The notes beneath the pieces are model-generated. The model searched no databases. It saw nothing but the letters and a program-made list of their open reading frames with translations, and had not been told where the DNA came from. The translations under genes and the position numbers were made by a program. 64,000 bases of DNA from Luzula sylvatica (taxonomy: Eukaryota > Streptophyta > Magnoliopsida > Poales > Juncaceae), in the NCBI GenBank assembly GCA_946800325.1, contig OX326956.1, positions 74,287,087 to 74,351,086 on the forward strand, given 5' to 3'. Positions 11,103 to 25,108 of the stretch are shown here, piece by piece; position 1 is the first letter of the stretch, and the number at the start of each line of letters is the position of its first letter.

Positions 11103-13650
11103 TTCGCGCTGCTGTATTCCTCTCGCCGGGACGAGCGATTTTGATATAAAAATCGTGCTATTTGGAGAAAGATTGAGAAAGCCACAATTGGACAATCTTC
11201 ATATTCAATAATTCAAGAAGAAATTACAAAAAAAACTGTGTTTTTTGTTAATTCGGGTTCAAAATATGTAATTTCCCAAATTCGGCCGCGCTGCTGCATT
11301 CCTCTCGTCAAGGCGAGCGATTTTGATATAAAGATCGTGCCATTTGGAGAAAGTTTGAGAAAGTTACAATGTGATAATCTTCCTATTCAATAATTCAGGA
11401 TGAAATTACCAAAAAAACTGTATTTTCTGTTAAATCGGGTTCAAAATACATAATTTCCCAAATTCGTTCGCGCAGCTGTATTCCTCTTGCCGGGGCGAGC
11501 GATTTTGATATAAAAATCGTGCCATTTGGAGAAAGATTGAGAAATCCACAATTGGACAATCTTCATATTCAATAATTCAAGACGAAATTACAAAAAAAAC
11601 TGTGTTTTTTGTTAATTCGGGTTCAAAATACGTAATTTCCCAAATTCGGCCGCGATGCTGCATTCCTCTCGTCGAGGCGAGCGATTTTGATATAAAGATC
11701 GTGCCATTTGGAGAAAGTATGAGAAAGTTACAATGTGATAATCTTCATATTCAATAATTCAGGATGAAATTACCAAAAAAACTGTATTTTCTGTTAATTC
11801 GGGTTCAAAATACATAATTTCCCAAATTCGTTCGCGCAGCTGTATTCCTCTCGCCGGGACGAGCGATTTTGATATAAAAATCGTGCCATTTGGAGAAAGA
11901 TTGAGAAAGCCACAATTGGACAATCTTCATATTCAATAATTCAAGACGAAATTACAAAAAAAACTGTGTTTTTTGTTAATTCGGGTTCAAAATACGTAAT
12001 TTCCCCAATTCGGCCGCGATGCTGCATTCCTCTCGTCGAGGCGAGCGATTTTGATATAAAGATCGTGCCATTTGGAGAAAGTATGAGAAAGTTACAATGT
12101 GATAATCTTCATATTCAGTAATTCAGGATGAAATTACCAAAAAAACTGTATTTTCTGTTAATTCGGGTTCAAAATACATAATTTCCCAAATTCGTTCGCG
12201 CTGCTGTATTCCTCTCGCCGGGGCGAGCGATTTTGATATAAAAATCGTGCCATTTGGAGAAAGATTGAGAAAGCCACAATTGGACAATCTTCATATTCAA
12301 TAATTCAAGACGAAATTACAAAAAAAACTGTGTTTTTTGTTAATTCGGGTTCAAAATACGTAATTTGCCAAATTCGGCCGCGGTGCTGCATTCCTCTCGT
12401 CGAGGCGAGCGATTTTGATATAAAGATCGTGCCATTTGGATAAAGTATGAGAAAGTTACAATGTGATAATCTTCATATTCAATAATTCAGGATGAAATTA
12501 CCAAAAAAACTGTATTTTCTGTTAATTCGGGTTCAAAATACATAATTTCCCTAATTCGTTCGCGCTGCTGTATTCCTCTCGCCGGGACGAGCGATTTTGA
12601 TATAAAAATCGTGCTATTTGGAGAAAGATTGAGAAAGCCACAATTGGACAATCTTCATATTCAATAATTCAAGAAGAAATTACAAAAAAAACTGTGTTTT
12701 TTGTTAATTCGGGTTCAAAATATGTAATTTCCCAAATTCGGCCGCGCTGCTGCATTCCTCTCGTCGAGGCGAGCGATTTTGATATAAAGATCGTGCCATT
12801 TGGAGAAAGTTTGAGAAAGTTACAATGTGATAATCTTCCTATTCAATAATTCAGGATGAAATTACCAAAAAAACTGTATTTTCTGTTAAATCGGGTTCAA
12901 AATACATAATTTCCCAAATTCGTTCGCGCAGCTGTATTCCTCTTGCCGGGGCGAGCGATTTTGATATAAAAATCGTGCCATTTGGAGAAAGATTGAGAAA
13001 TCCACAATTGGACAATCTTCATATTCAATAATTCAAGACGAAATTACAAAAAAAACTGTGTTTTTTGTTAATTCGGGTTCAAAATACGTAATTTCCCAAA
13101 TTCGGCCGCGAGGCTGCATTCCTCTCGTCGAGACGAGCGATTTTGATATAAAGATCGTGCCATTTGGAGAAAGTATGAGAAAGTTACAATGTGATAATCT
13201 TCATATTCAATAATTCAGGATGAAATTACCAAAAAAACTGTATTTTCTGTTAATTCGGGTTCAAAATACATAATTTCCCAAATTCGTTCGCGCAGCTGTA
13301 TTCCTCTCGCCGTGACGAGCGATTTTGATATAAAAATCGTGCCATTTGGAGAAAGATTGAGAAAGCCACAATTGGACAATCTTCATATTCAATAATTCAA
13401 GACGAAATTACAAAAAAAACTGTGTTTTTTGTTAATTCGGGTTCAAAATACGTAATTTCCCCAATTCGGCCGCGATGCTGCATTCCTCTCGTCGAGGCGA
13501 GCGATTTTGATATAAAGATCGTGCCATTTGGAGAAAGTATGAGAAAGTTACAATGTGATAATCTTCGTATTCAATAATTCAGGATGAAATTACCAAAAAA
13601 ACTGTATTTTCTGTTAATTCGGGTTCAAAATACATAATTTCCCAAATTCG
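9647..13650. repeat. 1456-bp HOR (4 dimers), about 2.75 copies
   Basis: Units start at 9647, 11103 and 12559. Each is GTGCTATTT/TATGTAAT, then CTTGCC/AAATCCAC, then CAGCTG with TTTCCCC, then CTGCTG with TTTGCC. The first unit is also the last four dimers of the 2548-bp HOR, so the shorter period grew out of the longer. The third unit is cut by a hybrid monomer at 13651. CCCTAATTCG at 11095, 12547 and 14550 marks unit junctions. Confidence 0.85.
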
Positions 13651-13832
13651 TTCGCGCTGCTGTATTCCTCTCGCCGGGGCGAGCGATTTTGATATAAAGA
13701 TCGTGCCATTTGGAGAAAGTATGAGAAAGTTACAATGTGATAATCTTCATATTCAATAATTCAGGATGAAATTACCAAAAAAACTGTATTTTCTGTTAAT
13801 TCGGGTTCAAAATACATAATTTCCCAAATTCG
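13651..13832. repeat. Hybrid monomer: A head, B tail
   Basis: It starts TTCGCGCTGCTGTATTCC with TCGCCGGGGCG (A), then has ATAAAGATCG, AGTATGAG and TTACAATGTG (B). The switch is within about 13679-13698. It is followed directly by an A monomer at 13833, so one half-dimer has been lost at an unequal crossover that truncated the 1456-bp HOR. Confidence 0.9.
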
Positions 13833-16800
13833 TTCGCGCAGCTGTATTCCTCTCGCCGGGACGAGCGATTTTGATATAAAAATCGTGCCATTTGGAGAAA
13901 GATTGAGATAGCCACAATTGGACAATCTTCATATTCAATAATTCAAGACGAAATTACAAAAAAAACTGTGTTTTTTGTTAATTCGGGTTCAAAATACGTA
14001 ATTTCCCCAATTCGGCCGCGATGCTGCATTCCTCTCGTCGAGGCGAGCGATTTTGATATAAAGATCGTGCCATTTGGAGAAAGTATGAGAAAGTTACAAT
14101 GTGATAATCTTCATATTCAGTAATTCAGGATGAAATTACCAAAAAAACTGTATTTTCTGTTAATTCGGGTTCAAAATACATAATTTCCCAAATTCGTTCG
14201 CGCTGCTGTATTCCTCTCGCCGGGGCGAGCGATTTTGATATAAAAATCGTGCCATTTGGAGAAAGATTGAGAAAGCCACAATTGGACAATCTTCATATTC
14301 AATAATTCAAGACGAAATTACAAAAAAAACTGTGTTTTTTGTTAATTCGGGTTCAAAATACGTAATTTGCCAAATTCGGCCGCGCTGCTGCATTCCTCTC
14401 GTCGAGGCGAGCGATTTTGATATAAAGATCGTGCCATTTGGATAAAGTATGAGAAAGTTACAATGTGATAATCTTCATATTCAATAATTCAGGATGAAAT
14501 TACCAAAAAAACTGTATTTTCTGTTAATTCGGGTTCAAAATACATAATTTCCCTAATTCGTTCGCGCTGCTGTATTCCTCTCGCCGGGACGAGCGATTTT
14601 GATATAAAAATCGTGCTATTTGGAGAAAGATTGAGAAAGCCACAATTGGACAATCTTCATATTCAATAATTCAAGAAGAAATTACAAAAAAAACTGTGTT
14701 TTTTGTTAATTCGGGTTCAAAATATGTAATTTCCCAAATTCGGCCGCGCTGCTGCATTCCTCTCGTCGAGGCGAGCGATTTTGATATAAAGATCGTGCCA
14801 TTTGGAGAAAGTTTGAGAAAGTTACAATGTGATAATCTTCCTATTCAATAATTCAGGATGAAATTACCAAAAAAACTGTATTTTCTGTTAAATCGGGTTC
14901 AAAATACATAATTTCCCAAATTCGTTCGCGCAGCTGTATTCCTCTTGCCGGGGCGAGCGATTTTGATATAAAAATCGTGCCATTTGGAGAAAGATTGAGA
15001 AATCCACAATTGGACAATCTTCATATTCAATAATTCAAGACGAAATTACAAAAAAAACTGTGTTTTTTGTTAATTCGGGTTCAAAATACGTAATTTCCCA
15101 AATTCGGCCGCGCTACTTCATTTCTCTCGTCGAGGCGAGCGATTTTGATATAAAGATCGTGCCATTTGGAGAAAGTATGAGAAAGTTACAATGTGATAAT
15201 ATTCATATTCAATAATTCAGGATGAAATTACCAAAAAAACTGTATTTTCTGTTAATTCGGGTTCAAAATTCATAATTTCCCAAATTCGTTCGCGCAGCTG
15301 TATTCCTCTCGCCGTGACGAGCGATTTTGATATAAAAATCGTGCCATTTGGAGAAAGATTGAGAAAGCCACAATTGGACAATCTTCATATTCAATAATTC
15401 AAGACGAAATTACAAAAAAAACTGTGTTTTTTGTTAATTCGGGTTCAAAATACGTAATTTCCCCAATTCGGCCGCGATGCTGCATTCCTCTCGTCGAGGC
15501 GAGCGATTTTGATATAAAGATCGTGCCATTTGGAGAAAGTATGAGAAAGTTACAATGTGATAATCTTCGTATTCAATAATTCAGGATGAAATTACCAAAA
15601 AAACTGTATTTTCTGTTAATTCGGGTTCAAAATACATAATTTCCCAAATTCGTTCGCGCTGCTGTATTCCTCTCGCCGGGGCGAGCGATTTTGATATAAA
15701 AATCGTGCTATTTGGAGAAAGATTGAGAAAGCCACAATTGGACAATCTTCATATTCAATAATTCAAGAAGAAATTACAAAAAAAACTGTGTTTTTTGTTA
15801 ATTCGGGTTCAAAATAGGTAATTTCCCAAATTCGACCGCGTTGCTGCATTCCTCTCGTCGAGGCGAGCGATTCTGATATAAAGATCGTGCCATTTGGAGA
15901 AAGTATGAGAAAGTTACAATGTGATAATCTTCATATTCAATAATTCAGGATGAAATTACCAAAAAGACTGTATTTTCTGTTAATTCGGGTTCAAAATACA
16001 TAATTTCCCAAATTCGTTCGCGCTGCTGTATTCCTCTCGCCGGGGCGAGCGATTTTGATATAAAAATCGTGCCATTTGGAGAAAGATTGAGAAAGCCACA
16101 ATTGGACAACCTTCATATTCAATCATTCAGGATGAAATTACAAAAAAAACTGTGTTTTTTGTTAATTCGGGTTCAAAATAGGTAATTTCCCAAATTCGGC
16201 CGCGCTGCTGCATTCCTCTCGTCGAGGTGAGCGATTTTGATATAAAGATCGTGCCATTTGGAGAAAGTATGAGAAAGTTACAATGTGATAATCTTCCTAT
16301 TCAATAATTCAGGATGAAATTACCAAAAAAACTGTATTTTCTGTTAATTCGGGTTCAAAATACATAATTTCCCAAATTCGTTCGCGCAGCTGTATTCCTC
16401 TTGCGGGGGCGAGCGATTTTGATATAAAAATCGTGCCATTTGGAGAAAGATTGAGAAAGCCACAATTGGACAATCTTCATATTCAATAATTCAAGACGAA
16501 ATTACAAAAAAAACTGTGTTTTTTGTTAATTCGGGTTCAAAATACGTAATTTCCCCAATTCGGCCGAGATGCTGCATTCCTCTCGTCGAGGCGAGCGATT
16601 TTGATATAAAGATCGTGCCATTTGGAGAAAGTATGAGAAAGTTACAATGTGATAATCTTCGTATTCAATAATTCAGGATGAAATTACCAAAAAAATTGTA
16701 TTTTCTGTTAATTCGGGTTCAAAATACATAATTTCCCAAATTCGTTCGCGCTGCTGTATTCCTCTCGCCGGGGCGAGCGATTTTGATATAAAAATCGTGC

Positions 16801-17472
16801 TATTTGGAGAAAGATTGAGAAAGCCACAATTGGACAATCTTCATATTCAATAATTCAAGAAGAAATTACAAAAAAAACTGTGTTTTTTGTTAATTCGGGT
16901 TCAAAATAGGTAATTTCCCAAATTCGACCGCGGTGCTGCATTCCTCTCGTCGAGGCGATCGATTTTGATATAAAGATCGTGCCATTTGGAGAAAGTATGA
17001 GAAAGTTACAATGTGATAATCTTCCTATTCAATAATTCAGGATGAAATTACCAAAAAAACTGTATTTTCTGTTAATTCGGGTTCAAAATACATAATTTCC
17101 CAAATTCGTTCGCGCAGCTGTATTCCTCTTGCCGGGGCGAGCGATTTTGATATAAAAATCGTGCCATTTGGAGAAAGATTGAGAAAGCCACAATTGGACA
17201 ATCTTCATATTCAATAATTCAAGACGAAATTACAAAAAAAACTGTGTTTTTTGTTAATTCGGGTTCAAAATACGTAATTTCCCAAATTCGGCCGCGCTGC
17301 TGTATTCCTCTCGTCGAGGCGAGCGATTTTGATATAAAGATCGTGCCATTTGGAGAAAGTATGAGAAAGTTACAATGTGATAATCTTCATATTCAATAAT
17401 TCAGGATGAAATTACCAAAAAAACTGTATTTTCTGTTAATTCGGGTTCAAAATACATAATTTCCCAAATTCG
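13833..17472. repeat. AB dimers, mixed subtypes
   Basis: Ten AB dimers. 13833-15288 continues the 1456-bp HOR order out of phase (TTTCCCC, TTTGCC, CCCTAATTCG plus GTGCTATTT, then AAATCCAC). 15289 and 16381 resemble each other (TTTCCCC with CTTCGTATTC), as do 15653 and 16745, but the third dimer differs, so a 1092-bp repeat is only partial. The A monomer at 16017 carries CAGGATG, a B-like ending. Confidence 0.75.
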
Positions 17473-20017
17473 TTCGCGCAGCTGTATTCCTCTCGCCGGG
17501 GCGAGCGATTTTGATATAAAAATCGTGCCATTTGGAGAAAGATTGAGAAAGCCACAATTGGACAATCTTCATATTCAATAATTCAAGAAGAAATTACAAA
17601 AAAAACTGTGTTTTTTGTTAATTCGGGTTCAAAATACGTAATTTCCCAAATTCGGCCGCGATGCTGCATTCCTCTCGTCGAGACGAGCGATTTTGATATA
17701 AAGATCGTGCCATTTGGAGAAAGTATGAGAAAGTTACAATGTGATAATCTTCATATTCAATAATTCAGGATGAAATTACCAAAAAAACTGTATTTTCTGT
17801 TAAATCGGGTTCAAAATACATAATTTCCCAAATTCGTTCGCGCTGCTGTATTTCTCTCGCCGGGGCGAGAGATTTTGATATAAAAATCGTGCCATTTGGA
17901 GAAAGATTGAGAAAACCACAATTGGACAACCTTCATATTCAATAATTCAAGACGAAATTACAAAAAAAACTGTGTTTTTTGTTAATTCGGGTTCAAAATA
18001 GGTAATTTCCCAAATTCGGCCGCGCTGCTGCATTCCTCTCGTCGGGGCGAGCGATTTTGATATAAAGATCGTGCCATTTGGAGAAAGTATGAGAAAGTTA
18101 CAATGTGATAATCTTCATATTCAATAATTCAGGATGAAATTACCAAAAAAACTGTATTTTCTGTTAATTCGGGTTCAAAATACATAATTTCCCAAATTTG
18201 TTCGCGCTGCTGTATTCCTCTCGCCGGGACGAGCGATTTTGATATAAAAATCGTGCTATTTGGAGAAAGATTGAGAAAGCCACAATTGGACAATCTTCAT
18301 ATTCAATAATTCAAGACGAAATTACAAAAAAAACTGTGTTTTTTGTTAATTCGGGTCCAAAATACGTAATTTCCCAAATTCGGCCGCGCTGCTGCATTCC
18401 TCTCATTGAGGCGAGCGATTTTGATATAAAGATCGTGCCATTTGGAGAAAGTTTAAGAAAGTTACAATGTGATAATCTTCCTATTCAATAATTCAGGATG
18501 AAATTACCAAAAAAACTGTATTTTCTGTTAATTCGGGTTCAAAATACATAATTTCCCAAATTCGTTCGCGCAGCTGTATTCCTCTTGCCGGGGCGAGCGA
18601 TTTTGATATAAAAATCGTGCCATTTGGAGAAAGATTGAGAAAGCCACAATTGGACAATCTTCATATTCAATAATTCAAGACGAAATTACAAAAAAAACTG
18701 TGTTTTTTGTTAATTCGGGTTCAAAATACGTAATTTCCCAAATTCGGCCGCGCTGCTGCATTCCTCTCGTCGAGGCGAGCGATTTTGATATAAAGATCGT
18801 GCCATTTGGAGAAAGTATGAGAAAGTTACAATGTGATAATCTTCATATTCAATAATTCAGGATGAAATTACCAAAAAAACTGTATTTTCTGTTAAATCGG
18901 GTTCAAAATACATAATTTCCCAAATTCGTTCGCGCAGCTGTATTCCTCTCGCCGGGGCGAGCGAGTTTGATATAAAAATCGTGCCATTTCGAGAAAGATT
19001 GAGAAAGCCACAATTGGACAATCTTCATATTCAATAATTCAAGACGAAATTACAAAAAAAACTGTGTTTTTTGTTAATTCGGGTTCAAAATACGTAATTT
19101 CCCAAATTCGGCCGCGATGCTGCATTCCTCTCGTCGAGGCGAGCGATTTTGATATAAAGATCGTGCCATTTGGAGAAAGTATGAGAAAGTTACAATGTGA
19201 TAATCTTCATATTCAATAATTCAGGATGAAATTACCAAAAAAACTGTATTTTCTGTTAATTCGGGTTCAAAATACATAATTTCTCAAATTCGTTCGCGCT
19301 GCTGTATTCCTCTCGCCGGGGCGAGCGATTTTGATATAAAAATCGTGCCATTTGAAAGATTGAGAAAACCACAATTGGACAACCTTCATATTCAATAATT
19401 CAAGATGAAATTACAAAAAAAACTGTGTTTTTTGTTAATTCGGGTTCAAAATAGGTAATTTCCCAAATTCGGCCGCGGTGCTGCATTCCTCTCGTCGGGG
19501 CGAGCGATTTTGATATAAAGATCGTGCCATTTGGAGAAAGTATGAGAAAGTTACAATGTGATAATCTTCATATTCAATAATTCAGGATGAAATTACCAAA
19601 AAAACTGTATTTTCTGTTAATTCGCGTTCAAAATACATAATTTCCCAAATTCGTTCGCGCTGCTGTATTCCTCTCGCCGGGACGAGCGATTTTGATATAA
19701 AAATCGTGCTATTTGGAGAAAGATTGAGAAAGCCACAATTGGACAATCTTCATATTCAATAATTCAAGAAGAAATTACAAAAAAAACTGTGTTTTTTGTT
19801 AATTCGGGTTCAAAATACGTAATTTCCCAAATTCGGCCGCGCTACTGCATTCCTCTCATCGAGGCGAGCGATTTTGATATAAAGATCGTGCCATTTGGAG
19901 AAAGTATGAGAAAGTTACCATGTGATAATCTTCATATTCAATAATTCAGGATGAAATTACCAAAAAAACTGTATTTTCTGTTAATTCGGGTTCAAAATAC
20001 ATAATTTCCCAAATTCG
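17473..20017. repeat. 2545-bp HOR, unit 1
   Basis: Seven dimers minus 3 bp. Markers in order: GAGACGAGC; TATTTCTCTCGCC; AAATTTGTTCG with CTCATTGAGG and GTTTAAG; CTTGCC; GCGAGTTTG with ATTTCGAGAAAG; TTTCTCAAATTCG with the 3-bp deletion (GCCATTTGAAAG, deletion at about 19354); CTCATCGAGG with TTACCATG. It differs from unit 2 at three sites seen by eye (17870, 18055, 18753), one of which is B base 7. Homology to unit 2 begins at about 17,375. Confidence 0.93.
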
Positions 20018-22562
20018 TTCGCGCAGCTGTATTCCTCTCGCCGGGGCGAGCGATTTTGATATAAAAATCGTGCCATTTGGAGAAAGATTGAGAAAGCCAC
20101 AATTGGACAATCTTCATATTCAATAATTCAAGAAGAAATTACAAAAAAAACTGTGTTTTTTGTTAATTCGGGTTCAAAATACGTAATTTCCCAAATTCGG
20201 CCGCGATGCTGCATTCCTCTCGTCGAGACGAGCGATTTTGATATAAAGATCGTGCCATTTGGAGAAAGTATGAGAAAGTTACAATGTGATAATCTTCATA
20301 TTCAATAATTCAGGATGAAATTACCAAAAAAACTGTATTTTCTGTTAAATCGGGTTCAAAATACATAATTTCCCAAATTCGTTCGCGCTGCTGTATTTCT
20401 CTCGCCGGGGCGAGCGATTTTGATATAAAAATCGTGCCATTTGGAGAAAGATTGAGAAAACCACAATTGGACAACCTTCATATTCAATAATTCAAGACGA
20501 AATTACAAAAAAAACTGTGTTTTTTGTTAATTCGGGTTCAAAATAGGTAATTTCCCAAATTCGGCCGCGCTGCTGCATTCCTCTCGTCGGGGCGAGCGAG
20601 TTTGATATAAAGATCGTGCCATTTGGAGAAAGTATGAGAAAGTTACAATGTGATAATCTTCATATTCAATAATTCAGGATGAAATTACCAAAAAAACTGT
20701 ATTTTCTGTTAATTCGGGTTCAAAATACATAATTTCCCAAATTTGTTCGCGCTGCTGTATTCCTCTCGCCGGGACGAGCGATTTTGATATAAAAATCGTG
20801 CTATTTGGAGAAAGATTGAGAAAGCCACAATTGGACAATCTTCATATTCAATAATTCAAGACGAAATTACAAAAAAAACTGTGTTTTTTGTTAATTCGGG
20901 TCCAAAATACGTAATTTCCCAAATTCGGCCGCGCTGCTGCATTCCTCTCATTGAGGCGAGCGATTTTGATATAAAGATCGTGCCATTTGGAGAAAGTTTA
21001 AGAAAGTTACAATGTGATAATCTTCCTATTCAATAATTCAGGATGAAATTACCAAAAAAACTGTATTTTCTGTTAATTCGGGTTCAAAATACATAATTTC
21101 CCAAATTCGTTCGCGCAGCTGTATTCCTCTTGCCGGGGCGAGCGATTTTGATATAAAAATCGTGCCATTTGGAGAAAGATTGAGAAAGCCACAATTGGAC
21201 AATCTTCATATTCAATAATTCAAGACGAAATTACAAAAAAAACTGTGTTTTTTGTTAATTCGGGTTCAAAATACGTAATTTCCCAAATTCGGCCGCGATG
21301 CTGCATTCCTCTCGTCGAGGCGAGCGATTTTGATATAAAGATCGTGCCATTTGGAGAAAGTATGAGAAAGTTACAATGTGATAATCTTCATATTCAATAA
21401 TTCAGGATGAAATTACCAAAAAAACTGTATTTTCTGTTAAATCGGGTTCAAAATACATAATTTCCCAAATTCGTTCGCGCAGCTGTATTCCTCTCGCCGG
21501 GGCGAGCGAGTTTGATATAAAAATCGTGCCATTTCGAGAAAGATTGAGAAAGCCACAATTGGACAATCTTCATATTCAATAATTCAAGACGAAATTACAA
21601 AAAAAACTGTGTTTTTTGTTAATTCGGGTTCAAAATACGTAATTTCCCAAATTCGGCCGCGATGCTGCATTCCTCTCGTCGAGGCGAGCGATTTTGATAT
21701 AAAGATCGTGCCATTTGGAGAAAGTATGAGAAAGTTACAATGTGATAATCTTCATATTCAATAATTCAGGATGAAATTACCAAAAAAACTGTATTTTCTG
21801 TTAATTCGGGTTCAAAATACATAATTTCTCAAATTCGTTCGCGCTGCTGTATTCCTCTCGCCGGGGCGAGCGATTTTGATATAAAAATCGTGCCATTTGA
21901 AAGATTGAGAAAACCACAATTGGACAACCTTCATATTCAATAATTCAAGATGAAATTACAAAAAAAACTGTGTTTTTTGTTAATTCGGGTTCAAAATAGG
22001 TAATTTCCCAAATTCGGCCGCGGTGCTGCATTCCTCTCGTCGGGGCGAGCGATTTTGATATAAAGATCGTGCCATTTGGAGAAAGTATGAGAAAGTTACA
22101 ATGTGATAATCTTCATATTCAATAATTCAGGATGAAATTACCAAAAAAACTGTATTTTCTGTTAATTCGCGTTCAAAATACATAATTTCCCAAATTCGTT
22201 CGCGCTGCTGTATTCCTCTCGCCGGGACGAGCGATTTTGATATAAAAATCGTGCTATTTGGAGAAAGATTGAGAAAGCCACAATTGGACAATCTTCATAT
22301 TCAATAATTCAAGAAGAAATTACAAAAAAAACTGTGTTTTTTGTTAATTCGGGTTCAAAATACGTAATTTCCCAAATTCGGCCGCGCTACTGCATTCCTC
22401 TCATCGAGGCGAGCGATTTTGATATAAAGATCGTGCCATTTGGAGAAAGTATGAGAAAGTTACCATGTGATAATCTTCATATTCAATAATTCAGGATGAA
22501 ATTACCAAAAAAACTGTATTTTCTGTTAATTCGGGTTCAAAATACATAATTTCCCAAATTCG
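20018..22562. repeat. 2545-bp HOR, unit 2
   Basis: Same seven-dimer order as unit 1, including the 3-bp deletion at about 21899 exactly 2545 bp after the first. I saw no difference from unit 3 before that unit's end. This is the most homogeneous stretch of the window, so it is probably the latest amplification (or an assembly copy). Confidence 0.93.
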
Positions 22563-25108
22563 TTCGCGCAGCTGTATTCCTCTCGCCGGGGCGAGCGATT
22601 TTGATATAAAAATCGTGCCATTTGGAGAAAGATTGAGAAAGCCACAATTGGACAATCTTCATATTCAATAATTCAAGAAGAAATTACAAAAAAAACTGTG
22701 TTTTTTGTTAATTCGGGTTCAAAATACGTAATTTCCCAAATTCGGCCGCGATGCTGCATTCCTCTCGTCGAGACGAGCGATTTTGATATAAAGATCGTGC
22801 CATTTGGAGAAAGTATGAGAAAGTTACAATGTGATAATCTTCATATTCAATAATTCAGGATGAAATTACCAAAAAAACTGTATTTTCTGTTAAATCGGGT
22901 TCAAAATACATAATTTCCCAAATTCGTTCGCGCTGCTGTATTTCTCTCGCCGGGGCGAGCGATTTTGATATAAAAATCGTGCCATTTGGAGAAAGATTGA
23001 GAAAACCACAATTGGACAACCTTCATATTCAATAATTCAAGACGAAATTACAAAAAAAACTGTGTTTTTTGTTAATTCGGGTTCAAAATAGGTAATTTCC
23101 CAAATTCGGCCGCGCTGCTGCATTCCTCTCGTCGGGGCGAGCGAGTTTGATATAAAGATCGTGCCATTTGGAGAAAGTATGAGAAAGTTACAATGTGATA
23201 ATCTTCATATTCAATAATTCAGGATGAAATTACCAAAAAAACTGTATTTTCTGTTAATTCGGGTTCAAAATACATAATTTCCCAAATTTGTTCGCGCTGC
23301 TGTATTCCTCTCGCCGGGACGAGCGATTTTGATATAAAAATCGTGCTATTTGGAGAAAGATTGAGAAAGCCACAATTGGACAATCTTCATATTCAATAAT
23401 TCAAGACGAAATTACAAAAAAAACTGTGTTTTTTGTTAATTCGGGTCCAAAATACGTAATTTCCCAAATTCGGCCGCGCTGCTGCATTCCTCTCATTGAG
23501 GCGAGCGATTTTGATATAAAGATCGTGCCATTTGGAGAAAGTTTAAGAAAGTTACAATGTGATAATCTTCCTATTCAATAATTCAGGATGAAATTACCAA
23601 AAAAACTGTATTTTCTGTTAATTCGGGTTCAAAATACATAATTTCCCAAATTCGTTCGCGCAGCTGTATTCCTCTTGCCGGGGCGAGCGATTTTGATATA
23701 AAAATCGTGCCATTTGGAGAAAGATTGAGAAAGCCACAATTGGACAATCTTCATATTCAATAATTCAAGACGAAATTACAAAAAAAACTGTGTTTTTTGT
23801 TAATTCGGGTTCAAAATACGTAATTTCCCAAATTCGGCCGCGATGCTGCATTCCTCTCGTCGAGGCGAGCGATTTTGATATAAAGATCGTGCCATTTGGA
23901 GAAAGTATGAGAAAGTTACAATGTGATAATCTTCATATTCAATAATTCAGGATGAAATTACCAAAAAAACTGTATTTTCTGTTAAATCGGGTTCAAAATA
24001 CATAATTTCCCAAATTCGTTCGCGCAGCTGTATTCCTCTCGCCGGGGCGAGCGAGTTTGATATAAAAATCGTGCCATTTCGAGAAAGATTGAGAAAGCCA
24101 CAATTGGACAATCTTCATATTCAATAATTCAAGACGAAATTACAAAAAAAACTGTGTTTTTTGTTAATTCGGGTTCAAAATACGTAATTTCCCAAATTCG
24201 GCCGCGATGCTGCATTCCTCTCGTCGAGGCGAGCGATTTTGATATAAAGATCGTGCCATTTGGAGAAAGTATGAGAAAGTTACAATGTGATAATCTTCAT
24301 ATTCAATAATTCAGGATGAAATTACCAAAAAAACTGTATTTTCTGTTAATTCGGGTTCAAAATACATAATTTCTCAAATTCGTTCGCGCTGCTGTATTCC
24401 TCTCGCCGGGGCGAGCGATTTTGATATAAAAATCGTGCCATTTGAAAGATTGAGAAAACCACAATTGGACAACCTTCATATTCAATAATTCAAGATGAAA
24501 TTACAAAAAAAACTGTGTTTTTTGTTAATTCGGGTTCAAAATAGGTAATTTCCCAAATTCGGCCGCGGTGCTGCATTCCTCTCGTCGGGGCGAGCGATTT
24601 TGATATAAAGATCGTGCCATTTGGAGAAAGTATGAGAAAGTTACAATGTGATAATCTTCATATTCAATAATTCAGGATGAAATTACCAAAAAAACTGTAT
24701 TTTCTGTTAATTCGCGTTCAAAATACATAATTTCCCAAATTCGTTCGCGCTGCTGTATTCCTCTCGCCGGGACGAGCGATTTTGATATAAAAATCGTGCT
24801 ATTTGGAGAAAGATTGAGAAAGCCACAATTGGACAATCTTCATATTCAATAATTCAAGAAGAAATTACAAAAAAAACTGTGTTTTTTGTTAATTCGGGTT
24901 CAAAATACGTAATTTCCCAAATTCGGCCGCGCTACTGCATTCCTCTCATCGAGGCGAGCGATTTTGATATAAAGATCGTGCCATTTGGAGAAAGTATGAG
25001 AAAGTTACCATGTGATAATCTTCATATTCAATAATTCAGGATGAAATTACCAAAAAAAACTGTATTTTCTGTTAAATCGGGTTCAAAATACATAATTTCC
25101 CAAATTCG
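22563..25108. repeat. 2545-bp HOR, unit 3 (2546 bp)
   Basis: Same order as unit 2, with the 3-bp deletion at about 24444. The B monomer near the end has one extra A in its A run (about 25040-25048), and the sequence then carries TTAAATC, unlike the other units. The repeat therefore leaves register in this last B monomer. Confidence 0.9.

Noticed and set aside
17473..25108. Treating identical HOR units as proof of a new amplifying element
   Set aside because: Unequal crossover within a satellite explains exact multiples of 182 bp with shared indels, and an assembly duplication could mimic it. No mobility gene is present.
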